DNA of 58,108 nucleotides from JACJYE01 sp964432875 (lineage in GTDB: Bacteria; Bacteroidota; Bacteroidia; Chitinophagales; Saprospiraceae), in the NCBI GenBank assembly GCA_964432875.1, contig CAYSPJ010000017.1:1-58108 (forward strand), written 5' to 3'. The notes beneath the pieces were generated by a model that saw only the letters and a program-made list of their open reading frames with translations, did not search any database and had not been told where the DNA came from. Position numbers and translations under genes: made by a program. Shown here piece by piece: positions 25,697 to 33,656 of this stretch; position 1 is the first letter of the stretch, and each line of letters begins with the position of its first letter.

Positions 25697-27667
25697 ATGA
25701 TGAACGCGAAGCTATCCATCATCATCGTCAATTACAACGTCAAGCACTTTCTGGAGCAGGCCTTGCTGTCAGTGCGTAAAGCTGCGCAGGGCTTGGACGC
25801 GGAGGTATGGGTGGTGGACAACAACTCGGTGGATGATTCGGTGCCTATGGTGCGGGAAAAATTCCCAGAAGTCAAGCTTATCGCCAACAAAGATAATCCT
25901 GGGTTTTCTATCGCCAACAACCAGGCCATCCGGGAATCGGCCGGAGCGTACGTGCTCTTGCTCAACCCCGATACGGTGGTTGAAGAGGACACCTTCACCC
26001 AATGCCTCTCCTTTATGGATGCGCACCCTGAGGCTGGCGGGCTGGGCGTGCGCATGATCGATGGCTCGGGCAAGTTTTTGCCCGAATCCAAGCGGGGCTT
26101 CCCCTCGCCCTGGGTGGCATTTTGCAAGACGGTTGGGCTGTCGCGGCTCTTCCCCCGCTCCCGGACCTTCAACCACTACCACCTGGGCTATTTGGACGAG
26201 CACGAGATCGCGGAAGTGGAAGTCCTCTCCGGCGCCTTTATGTTACTGCGCCGTTCTGCCCTGGATCAAGTAGGGCTGCTAGACGAGGCATTCTTCATGT
26301 ATGGGGAGGACATCGATCTGTCTTACCGCATCATCCAAGGAGGCTACAAAAATTATTATTTCCCTTCAACCAGCATCATCCATTACAAAGGCGAGAGCAC
26401 CAAGAAGGGCAGCCTCAATTACGTGAAGGCTTTTTATACCGCGATGATTATTTTCGCCAGGAAGCATTTCCAGGGGGATAAGGCGCGGGTTTTTACGCTG
26501 ATGCTCCAAGCGGCCATCTACTTCCGTGCTCTGCTGACGGTTTTGTCCAACTTTGTACAAAAAGCTTCCCTGCCCTTGCTCGACGCGGCGGCTATTTTTG
26601 CTGGGCTGGTGTTTCTAAAGAATTTCTGGGCGGTATACCACTTCAATGATCCAGACTACTACGACGATGCTTTCTTGTATTTCAACGCCCCGTTATACAT
26701 TCTAATATGGTTGTCAACGGTTTACTTCAGCGGAGGCTATGATCGGCACTACAGCATCCGTCGGCTGGTGCGTGGGCTGCTGGCCGGCACCGTATTGCTG
26801 GCAGCAGTGTATGGCTTTCTGGATCTGGAGTACCGCCCCTCCCGGGCCCTCATTGTTTTGGGGGCTGCCTGGGCTATATTTGCTACTACAGCCTTGCGCT
26901 TTATTATCCACTTTATGCGCTTTCGCAATTTTAACCTGGAGCGCGAGCGGGTAAAAAATCTGGCTATCGTAGGCTCACAAGAAGAGAGCGAGCGGGTGCG
27001 TCGCCTTTTGCTCCTGGCCCAGGTCCAGAAGAATTTCATCGGCACCGTAGCACCCTGGCAGGATGCCGATACGAACCTCTACCTCAGCAGCCTGCCGCAA
27101 CTGGAAGAGGTGGTGCATATCTATAAAGTAGAGGAGCTGATCTTTTGCTCAAAAGATGTCAGCGCACAGGATATCATGAGCTGGATGGCCCGCCTGGGGC
27201 CGGCTATCGATTACAAAATCATACCGCAAGAAAGCTTGAGCATTATCGGCAGCAGCTCAAAAAACGCCAGCGGGGAGCTTTACACCATCGATATTCAATT
27301 CCGCATCGCCCAGCCCCGCAGCCGCCGCAACAAGCGCCTGGGGGATCTGCTACTGGCCTTGGCCCTGATACCTGCTTTTCCGCTGCTGGCCCTGCTCTTG
27401 CCTACTCCAGCCCGCTTATGGCACAATATCTTGCGCGTACTCGCAGGCCGCTGCTCGTGGGTGGGGTACATCCCCAACCCTCTGGGGCAAGCCAATCTGC
27501 CGCCGCTCCGCCCCGGTATCCTCTCCCCCCTGGACGCCCTGCAAATCCCCCCGCCCGACGAGCCAACGGCACAGCGCATCAATTTCTTTTACGCCAAAGA
27601 CTGGCACCTGAGCAAGGATTGGGATATTGTATGGAGGGGATGGAGGAGGTTGGCGGCCAGTAAGTAA
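25697..27667 (+). CDS. GT2 glycosyltransferase fused to a WcaJ-like membrane region
   Basis: A 656-residue protein. Residues 1-240 form a family 2 glycosyltransferase of the rhamnosyl-type subgroup, with IIIVNYN, VVDNNSVDDS, LLLNPDTVV (DxD-like) and MYGEDIDLSYRI. About 280-430 hold several membrane helices. The rest resembles polyprenyl-phosphate hexose-1-P transferases of the WcaJ/WbaP type: a Rossmann-like part with LAIVGSQEESERV and a shortened end near RNKRLGDLLLALALI. The catalytic end of WcaJ is not complete, so the fused part may serve in membrane anchoring or substrate handover. The open frame runs back into recR; the ATG at 25697 follows the recR stop. Cell-surface polysaccharide synthesis is the probable role. 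Confidence 0.85.
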   Translation: MMNAKLSIIIVNYNVKHFLEQALLSVRKAAQGLDAEVWVVDNNSVDDSVPMVREKFPEVKLIANKDNPGFSIANNQAIRESAGAYVLLLNPDTVVEEDTFTQCLSFMDAHPEAGGLGVRMIDGSGKFLPESKRGFPSPWVAFCKTVGLSRLFPRSRTFNHYHLGYLDEHEIAEVEVLSGAFMLLRRSALDQVGLLDEAFFMYGEDIDLSYRIIQGGYKNYYFPSTSIIHYKGESTKKGSLNYVKAFYTAMIIFARKHFQGDKARVFTLMLQAAIYFRALLTVLSNFVQKASLPLLDAAAIFAGLVFLKNFWAVYHFNDPDYYDDAFLYFNAPLYILIWLSTVYFSGGYDRHYSIRRLVRGLLAGTVLLAAVYGFLDLEYRPSRALIVLGAAWAIFATTALRFIIHFMRFRNFNLERERVKNLAIVGSQEESERVRRLLLLAQVQKNFIGTVAPWQDADTNLYLSSLPQLEEVVHIYKVEELIFCSKDVSAQDIMSWMARLGPAIDYKIIPQESLSIIGSSSKNASGELYTIDIQFRIAQPRSRRNKRLGDLLLALALIPAFPLLALLLPTPARLWHNILRVLAGRCSWVGYIPNPLGQANLPPLRPGILSPLDALQIPPPDEPTAQRINFFYAKDWHLSKDWDIVWRGWRRLAASK

Positions 27668-27741
27668 GCCATAAGGAGGCATAAGTTAAGTTGGGCATAC
27701 CTGCTACTTGCTGGGTAACTTTCAGCATAGTTAGAAAGCAA

Positions 27742-27769
27742 CGAGCTACGAGCCGCGAGTTACGAGCTT
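27742..27769 (+). repeat. CGAGYNN heptanucleotide repeat, four units
   Basis: Four consecutive seven-base units CGAGCTA, CGAGCCG, CGAGTTA and CGAGCTT in the gap between two convergent genes. The same family recurs at about 44397, 53243-53358, 55362-55389 and 55482-55498. Confidence 0.8.
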
Positions 27770-27814
27770 GAATACGGCAAGCTTGCTGGACGAAAAAATC
27801 CGCATAAGGGCCTT

Positions 27815-29584
27815 TTAAAACCCCAGCGCCGCCCGCACTTCCTCCTCGCCTTCGAAGGTTTTATCGAGCAAATCCAGCTGGAACGTATAGTTGCCTTTTT
27901 GCGCCTTGGCCTGGCGGAAGCCCTCCGGGGTCAGCACCGCCAATTTGCGGCCATCGGTGACGATCCAGAGCAGGTGGTCCGAATCGGTATCGTAATACAG
28001 GGGAGTCTGGCCGTCGGCGTAGAAGCGGAAGATGGTGTTTCGGCTGCGGTCCACCATATAAGCAGTGTGGTTGCGGTAGTAGTTGCCGTTTTGGTCCTTG
28101 AAGGCTGCCTGGCTGATTTGGTTGGCTGGCAGGGGGAGGGGGCGGGCACAGCTCCAGAACCCTAGGCCATTCGCTTTGAAACGGCTGATGACCTTGCGCT
28201 TGACCAGGTAGCGGCTGGCAAGGCTGAAATCAAGCCCGTCGCCCTGAAACGCTTCAAGCTCTTGCTCGTAGGCGCGATAAGCTTCTGCTTTTTGCTGTTC
28301 CAGCTGTTTTTGCAAGTTTTCTTTTTCCGTTTTGAGCTGTGCATCCCGCTTGGCCAGGCTAGCTTGATAGGCCTCTAATTCTGCTTGGTAACGGGTCAGG
28401 GCCTGTTCATAAGCGCTGCCTGTAAGTACCGGGCTGACGACCATCGTGACCTGGTTTTGGGGGTGTATCAGCGTCAGTTCATATTCGCGGGCATTGGCCT
28501 GGCGGATGCGCACCGACTCCCAGCGTACGCTAAAGGCGCGCTCGTCGATAGCCGGGCTGTTGGGCGATAGCTGCCAGATGATGCCGTTGTACATCCGCTG
28601 GAGTTTGCTGAGCTCACTGAAGACCTGGCCGTTTTCGGCATCTTCCACATTGAGGCTGCCATCCAGGAAGTTGAGTTCGAGGCTGGGCAGCCTGCCGTCG
28701 GCGCGTTGTGGGCGCAGGGGCTCTATGGCTGGCGGGATTGTGGCCTCGATGGCAGAGCGGGCGGTTTGGCCTTTAGCTTCAATTTCATCCAGTTTTTTCA
28801 GCAAACGCTGCTTGGCAGGGAAGAGCGGGTCGTCCCGATCCAGGATGTCCTGATCCACAAATTGTACCTGAGCGACATCCTGATAGGCCCAGATGCGGGC
28901 GAAAGTATCCAGTAGGTAGGCATTGAATGGAGGCGGTTCTGCCAGGTGCATGCGCGGCAGGGTAATTTCCGAAGCCAGTTCCACATCAATCGCTTTGCCC
29001 GGGGCTAAATAGATGGGTTTGCCATGTTGCAAGGCATAGATTTCGATAATCCCCGCCGATTCGAGTTGGTATTGTTGCCCGGCGGAGTCGTAAGGCAAAG
29101 GGATGCCAGCGAGGAAGAAGTCCACAAAATCGTGCATTTCACGGAAGTAGATATCCACTTCGCCTTGGATGAGGCTGCCATATTCATTGGCAAAAGCGGC
29201 AGCGGGGATGACCAGGCGGGCACCGCTGGGGTATTCATAAACCCCACCCTGGTTGGCTTCGACCCGGAAGCTGGCGTACTGCGGGTTGGCCATTTTTTCC
29301 AGGGGTGGCTGCACAAAGCTGCCCTGAGCGAAGTACTCCTCGGCAGTAAGCGATGGCCCCGATGAACGATTGAAAATGCCGCCCAGCAAGAGGATGGCCG
29401 CAGCGATGCCAGCAGCGATGGCGCCGCCGGCATAAGCGATGCGCAAAATGCGGGCCCGGCGCAGCCGTCCGCTCTGCTGGCGGGAATAGTACTGCTCCAG
29501 CAAAGCGCCGAAGTTTTTATGGCGTTTAATCTGCTCGCTGGAAGGCGGTTCAGGATTAAATTTTATGTTGTAGTTTTCGCCCAT
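27815..29584 (-). CDS. Single-span membrane protein cotranscribed with an ECF sigma factor, function unknown
   Basis: A 589-residue protein I do not recognise by family. The first 45 residues are charged and should be cytoplasmic. A membrane helix follows at about 49-70 (AGGAIAAGIAAAILLLGGIF). The large outer part is beta-rich, with a predicted coiled coil at about 400-450 full of Glu, Lys and Gln, and aromatic-rich segments after it. It starts 47 bp after an ECF sigma factor gene on the same strand, the usual place of an anti-sigma factor. However, the short cytoplasmic piece shows no zinc or FecR-type motif that I can see. A sensor, anti-sigma factor or sigma-dependent envelope protein are all possible. 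Confidence 0.75.
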   Translation of the reverse strand: MGENYNIKFNPEPPSSEQIKRHKNFGALLEQYYSRQQSGRLRRARILRIAYAGGAIAAGIAAAILLLGGIFNRSSGPSLTAEEYFAQGSFVQPPLEKMANPQYASFRVEANQGGVYEYPSGARLVIPAAAFANEYGSLIQGEVDIYFREMHDFVDFFLAGIPLPYDSAGQQYQLESAGIIEIYALQHGKPIYLAPGKAIDVELASEITLPRMHLAEPPPFNAYLLDTFARIWAYQDVAQVQFVDQDILDRDDPLFPAKQRLLKKLDEIEAKGQTARSAIEATIPPAIEPLRPQRADGRLPSLELNFLDGSLNVEDAENGQVFSELSKLQRMYNGIIWQLSPNSPAIDERAFSVRWESVRIRQANAREYELTLIHPQNQVTMVVSPVLTGSAYEQALTRYQAELEAYQASLAKRDAQLKTEKENLQKQLEQQKAEAYRAYEQELEAFQGDGLDFSLASRYLVKRKVISRFKANGLGFWSCARPLPLPANQISQAAFKDQNGNYYRNHTAYMVDRSRNTIFRFYADGQTPLYYDTDSDHLLWIVTDGRKLAVLTPEGFRQAKAQKGNYTFQLDLLDKTFEGEEEVRAALGF

Positions 29585-29631
29585 GTCTTTTTGGTTTTAT
29601 CCTGCCATGATTTTGTGCGGTTGGCAGCCCA

Positions 29632-30243
29632 TTAGCTCATCATTTTTTTCATGCGGTTCAGTATCCGAAAGGCTTTTACCTTGGCGTTGTTTTCGGTCAT
29701 ATCCAGTATGTCAGCGATTTCTTTGAAAGGCCGGCCCTCGAAGAAGCGCATTTCAATGAGGAGCAGGTCGTCTTCTTTGAGGCTGTCGAGCGCTTTGACC
29801 AGCAAGTGGTGGCGGTCCTCATCCTCGTGTGGGTCGGTGTCGTCAAACAATTCCGGCAGTCCGGCTTCCTCGATGCTTACGACGCGCTGCTTGCTATCGC
29901 GCCGGAAGTGTTGAGCTACCTCGTTGCTGGCGATGCGGTATAGCCAGGCCGAGAAAGGGACCCCTTTAAATTCATAGCCCCCGATATTTTGCATAGCCTT
30001 GAGGAAGGCCTGGGAGCATAGGTCGGCGGCCAGGCCCTCGTCATCAGTACGCCGATAGACAAAGAGGAAAATGGCTTCGTAATACCGTTCGTACAAAGGC
30101 CGGAACATGGCAGGATCCCGTTGAGCAGCTTGTATTTCAAGCCACTCTTCCTGCATAGCAGCCACAGAAACAGTCCTTTTGGGAACGCTCATCCGAACGG
30201 TTTTTGCCACAGTACGGTTAAACTGCAAATTTGAAAGCATCAA
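29632..30243 (-). CDS. ECF-type RNA polymerase sigma factor
   Basis: A 203-residue sigma-70 family member of the extracytoplasmic-function kind. Region 2 spans about 48-115 (FRPLYERYYEAIFLFVYRR, then LAADLCSQAFLKAM and the WLYRIASNEV stretch). Region 4 is at about 145-203, with RFFEGRPFKEIADILDMTENNAKVK as the helix-turn-helix. Regions 1.1 and 3 are missing, as expected. The first 28 residues look unlike the family, and an internal ATG at residue 30 (MQEEWLEIQAAQ) is a plausible real start. It heads a likely two-gene operon with the membrane protein downstream. Its signal and targets are unknown. Confidence 0.92.
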   Translation of the reverse strand: MMLSNLQFNRTVAKTVRMSVPKRTVSVAAMQEEWLEIQAAQRDPAMFRPLYERYYEAIFLFVYRRTDDEGLAADLCSQAFLKAMQNIGGYEFKGVPFSAWLYRIASNEVAQHFRRDSKQRVVSIEEAGLPELFDDTDPHEDEDRHHLLVKALDSLKEDDLLLIEMRFFEGRPFKEIADILDMTENNAKVKAFRILNRMKKMMS

Positions 30244-30425
30244 TATTACGGTTTTTTCCCAAAAGCTGCCTCATTGTCTTTTCTTATAATGGGAAAAGGC
30301 AGAAAGGTTACAGGGGGGCAGCGTTTTAATGGAAATTTTAGCAGGAAGATTCGACTGGGAGAGATGCGGCTGTACAGCCGCTGCTTGATGCAGGTTGGCA
30401 ACTCACCTCTGGCGAGGGTAGCTAA

Positions 30426-32099
30426 TCAAGGCACACGAGCAGTGCCTACGCTCGCCAGATCATAGCGCTTCAAGCATTCCTTCACCCGCGCCTCTTCTTG
30501 CTCCGCTATTTCCTTAGCCCAGCCGTAGTAGTTTTTAAAATCTTGCAGTACCAATGGCAGCATGGGCGCGATGCTTGGTAAATTAAAAAAGAGGCGGCCA
30601 GCGCGGCGGTCAAAGAAATCCAGGAGGGTTGCGGCCATTTCATGATGTGCTGTAAACCAGGCTTCGGCCCGGGTCAAGGCGGTTTCTGGCTCGTTGTCAA
30701 AAGCAGCCATTTGATCCAGGATGAGGTCAGTTTGGCGGCCGTAGTTGGCTACGAGATAGTCAGCCCAGTGGGCAGCCAGATTGAGGGTCATTACCCGATG
30801 GGATATTTCAGCGCGGTAAGCCCCTACGCTAGCTGCGTCCTTGAAGGGGCCGCCGCAGAGGGGGATGTGCTCCGTGGTGGAGGCTTTGAAGGAGATGCCG
30901 CGTTCCGCTTTGGCTTTGCGGCTTACCAGGTCCACTATCCGCTGGGCCATTTTGCGGTAGCCCGTCAATTTGCCTCCAGCGATAGAGATGAGGCCCGAAG
31001 CAGACTCAAAGATTTCATCTTTGCGCGACATTTCCGAGGCAGATTTGCCCGGTTCGTAGATCAATGGGCGCAAGCCTGCCCAGCCAGATTCCACGTCGCG
31101 GGCTTGCAGCTGAACCGCGGGGAACATGTTATTGGCAGCGCGCAGCAGGTAGTCGATATCGGCGGAGGTGATGGGGATATCATCCAGTGGGCCGTCGTAG
31201 GGCGTGTCGGTAGTGCCGATATAGGTGATGCGCTGGCGGGGTATGGCAAAGACCATGCGCCCGTCAGGCACGTCGAAGTAAATAGATTGCTGCAGTGGCA
31301 GGCGCTCGTGCGGGACGACGATATGGACGCCTTTGGAAAGGAAAATCCGCTTGCCCTGCAGCGAGCGGTCGGTTTCGCGCAGGCCATCCACCCAAGGGCC
31401 AGCCGCGCTGATGATGTAGCTCCCTGTGGCCTCAAAGGTGCTGTTATCCAAGGTGTTGATACAATTCACGCCGACTGCTTTGCCCTCCTTGTTGTAACGT
31501 AAGCCCTCTACTTTGGCATAGTTGAGGCAAAGCGCGCCATAGCCCATGGCCGTTTTGAGGTTTTCGATAGTGAGCCGGGCATCGTCGGTGCGGTATTCGG
31601 CATAGTAGCCCCCGCCAGCAAGGATGTCGGCCCGGGCTTGTAGCAGGGGTTCTTGCTGCAAGGTCTCAGCTTTACTGAGCATGCGGCGCCGATCAGGGCC
31701 GTTTACGCCAGCTAGCAAATCATAAACCCAGAGGCCGAAAGAAGTAGATAGGGCGCCAAAAGTCCCGCCTTTGATCAGCGGCAGCAACATTTTCTCCGCA
31801 TAGACCAGGTGAGGGGCCAGGCGGTGGACGATGGCGCGTTCGCGCCCAACTTCCCGTACCAAACCGATTTCAAGCTGCTTAAGGTAGCGCAGCCCACCAT
31901 GGATCAGCTTGGTGGATTTGCTGCTGGTGCCAGAAGCGAAGTCGCCTTTTTCCAAAAGGGCTGTTTTCATGCCGCGCGAAGCAGCATCTAGGGCGATACC
32001 CGCGCCCGTGATGCCTCCGCCGATGATGATGAGGTCGAAGTTTTCTGTTTTTACACGCTCAATAGTTTTTTCGCGCTGGATTGCCGGGGATGTGTCCAT
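30426..32099 (-). CDS. glpD: FAD-dependent glycerol-3-phosphate dehydrogenase
   Basis: A 557-residue GlpD-type enzyme that oxidises sn-glycerol 3-phosphate to dihydroxyacetone phosphate and feeds electrons to quinones at the inner membrane. The FAD-binding motif LIIIGGGITGAGIALDAAS starts near residue 22, followed by the conserved SSKSTKLIHGGLRYL. Later motifs include GPWVDGL near 265, ITYIGTTDTPYDG, and SGWAGLRPLI. The C-terminal helical domain after residue 400 is complete. The frame is open further upstream to 32222, but the start at 32099 fits the family. The glycerophosphodiesterase at 35427 would supply its substrate, though the two genes are not in one operon. Confidence 0.95.
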   Translation of the reverse strand: MDTSPAIQREKTIERVKTENFDLIIIGGGITGAGIALDAASRGMKTALLEKGDFASGTSSKSTKLIHGGLRYLKQLEIGLVREVGRERAIVHRLAPHLVYAEKMLLPLIKGGTFGALSTSFGLWVYDLLAGVNGPDRRRMLSKAETLQQEPLLQARADILAGGGYYAEYRTDDARLTIENLKTAMGYGALCLNYAKVEGLRYNKEGKAVGVNCINTLDNSTFEATGSYIISAAGPWVDGLRETDRSLQGKRIFLSKGVHIVVPHERLPLQQSIYFDVPDGRMVFAIPRQRITYIGTTDTPYDGPLDDIPITSADIDYLLRAANNMFPAVQLQARDVESGWAGLRPLIYEPGKSASEMSRKDEIFESASGLISIAGGKLTGYRKMAQRIVDLVSRKAKAERGISFKASTTEHIPLCGGPFKDAASVGAYRAEISHRVMTLNLAAHWADYLVANYGRQTDLILDQMAAFDNEPETALTRAEAWFTAHHEMAATLLDFFDRRAGRLFFNLPSIAPMLPLVLQDFKNYYGWAKEIAEQEEARVKECLKRYDLASVGTARVP

Positions 32100-32143
32100 G
32101 GTTGGTAGATAGTTTGTATCACATGCAGGTATATAACCCTGGC

Positions 32144-33598
32144 TTACGCCAATTGTTCCTCCACAAAGTACATATCTACGTCTCCGATATTCTTCGCTGG
32201 CACTTTGCCGCGGTGGGTGCATTTGAATTCGCCTTTGACCAGATCATAGGTAGCCTGGGAGAGGTTGACCCGCCCGGTTTCGCCTTTAGTCTCGATACGC
32301 GCAGCGATATTAACCGTGTCCCCCCAGATATCATAGGCAAATTTTTTGGCGCCGACTACGCCGGCTATCACCGGGCCGGTATGCAGGCCGATACGGGCGC
32401 CCTGGAAGGGGGTGCCAGCGGCTTTCAGCCAGGCCTGCATCTCCAAGGCGGCTTGTACGGCGCGGCGAGGGTGCCCGGGGTCGGCAAGGGGGAGGCCGCC
32501 GGCGCACATGTAAGCATCGCCGATGGTTTTTATTTTTTCCAGCCCATAGCGCCCGGCTATCTCGTCGAAAGCGCGGAAACAACGATCCAGGGCATTTACC
32601 AAGGCTTGGGGCTCCATCTCGCTGGCCGTGTGGCTGAAGTTTTTGAAATCGGTGAACAATACCGTGGCTTGTTCGTAAAAGCGGGCGCTGGCTTTGCCAT
32701 TGGTTTTCAATTCTTCCGCTATCGCCAAAGGCAGGATGTTGAGCAAGAGCTCTTCCGAGCGCCGGCGTTCTTGTTCGATAATGCGGTTTTTGCGGCGAGA
32801 AGCAAAGTAAAGCCATAGCAAGCCAGCAGCGATGGCCAGCACGGCTAGAGCCACGACCAATAACAAGGCCATACGGTTTTGCTGGCGCTCTAGTTCGTTT
32901 TCCTGGCGCTCCAATTCTTTCTTCGCCTGGGTGACCAGCAGCGAATCCTGCAGGCGGGTCATGGAAATGGAGTCGATCGCCTGCTGCTGAAGCGCCAGCA
33001 GGAGTTGCTGTTGGGTTTGTTCCAGGCTGAGCTGGGCGATTTCCGAACGGTATTGCTTTTCTAGTTTTTCTTTCTCCAGTTTCAGTGCCGCAAACTGATT
33101 GTTCAGGCTTTCTTCCTGGGCTTTCAGCGTCGGCATTTTATCTTTGCCGATATCTGGCATCTTGGGCTTTACGGAGGTGACGCCGCCAGCAGGTGGTGTG
33201 GGGGGAGGTGGAGGGCTGGGCAGCTTGCCCAGGAGGTTTTCCGAGTGTAGGTTTACCAGGAGGATGAGCGAGTCTCGGCCACTGGTATGCGCCAGGTGGT
33301 AAGCCTCTTGAAGCTTGCCTTCGATTTCTGCCGTCAATCTCTTTTTGCTGAGATAGGGTGAATCCCCGGCAAGAGCTCGCGCTTCCAGGATGCGGGCTAG
33401 GACCATGATCCCCACATCGCCAGTCTTGACGCTGTTGCGATAGGCTTCTTTGGCTACGACTAAGGCCTGCCGGTATTTTTCCTGCTCGATGAGCTTATTG
33501 GCTACTTCTGCCTGCAGTTCCAGGCTAGCCTGGCTGCTGAGCAGTGCTGGCCAAAATGCCAGGAGGATGAGAGCCAGTAGTGCGTTTGTGTTGTTCAT
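32144..33598 (-). CDS. Membrane-bound class III adenylyl cyclase
   Basis: A 484-residue protein: signal peptide (1-23), a helical repeat-like periplasmic part (25-125), a proline-rich linker (128-137), a coiled coil (160-242), a membrane helix (243-266) and a class III cyclase domain in the cytoplasm (about 285-480). Catalytic metal aspartates are Asp317 (TDFKNF) and Asp361 (GDAYM). Substrate residues Lys357 and Asp423 mark ATP rather than GTP as substrate. Asn430 and Arg434 complete the transition-state pair. This set predicts an active adenylyl cyclase that reads a periplasmic signal. It is followed by glpD 44 bp away on the same strand. The link to glycerol metabolism is only positional. 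Confidence 0.92.
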   Translation of the reverse strand: MNNTNALLALILLAFWPALLSSQASLELQAEVANKLIEQEKYRQALVVAKEAYRNSVKTGDVGIMVLARILEARALAGDSPYLSKKRLTAEIEGKLQEAYHLAHTSGRDSLILLVNLHSENLLGKLPSPPPPPTPPAGGVTSVKPKMPDIGKDKMPTLKAQEESLNNQFAALKLEKEKLEKQYRSEIAQLSLEQTQQQLLLALQQQAIDSISMTRLQDSLLVTQAKKELERQENELERQQNRMALLLVVALAVLAIAAGLLWLYFASRRKNRIIEQERRRSEELLLNILPLAIAEELKTNGKASARFYEQATVLFTDFKNFSHTASEMEPQALVNALDRCFRAFDEIAGRYGLEKIKTIGDAYMCAGGLPLADPGHPRRAVQAALEMQAWLKAAGTPFQGARIGLHTGPVIAGVVGAKKFAYDIWGDTVNIAARIETKGETGRVNLSQATYDLVKGEFKCTHRGKVPAKNIGDVDMYFVEEQLA

Positions 33599-33656
33599 TT
33601 TTAAATCGTAGATATAGTATATTTGTGTTTATCCTGTTTCAATGACCAGCGGCATT

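Noticed and set aside
27690..27710. Another CATACC site as part of the MocR regulon
   Set aside because: Only a single half-site without a partner at 23 bp and not upstream of a gene.
32100..32222. Upstream extension of GlpD
   Set aside because: The extra 41 residues overlap the 3' end of the cyclase gene and lack any GlpD feature; the flavin-binding motif is at the right distance from the ATG at 32099.
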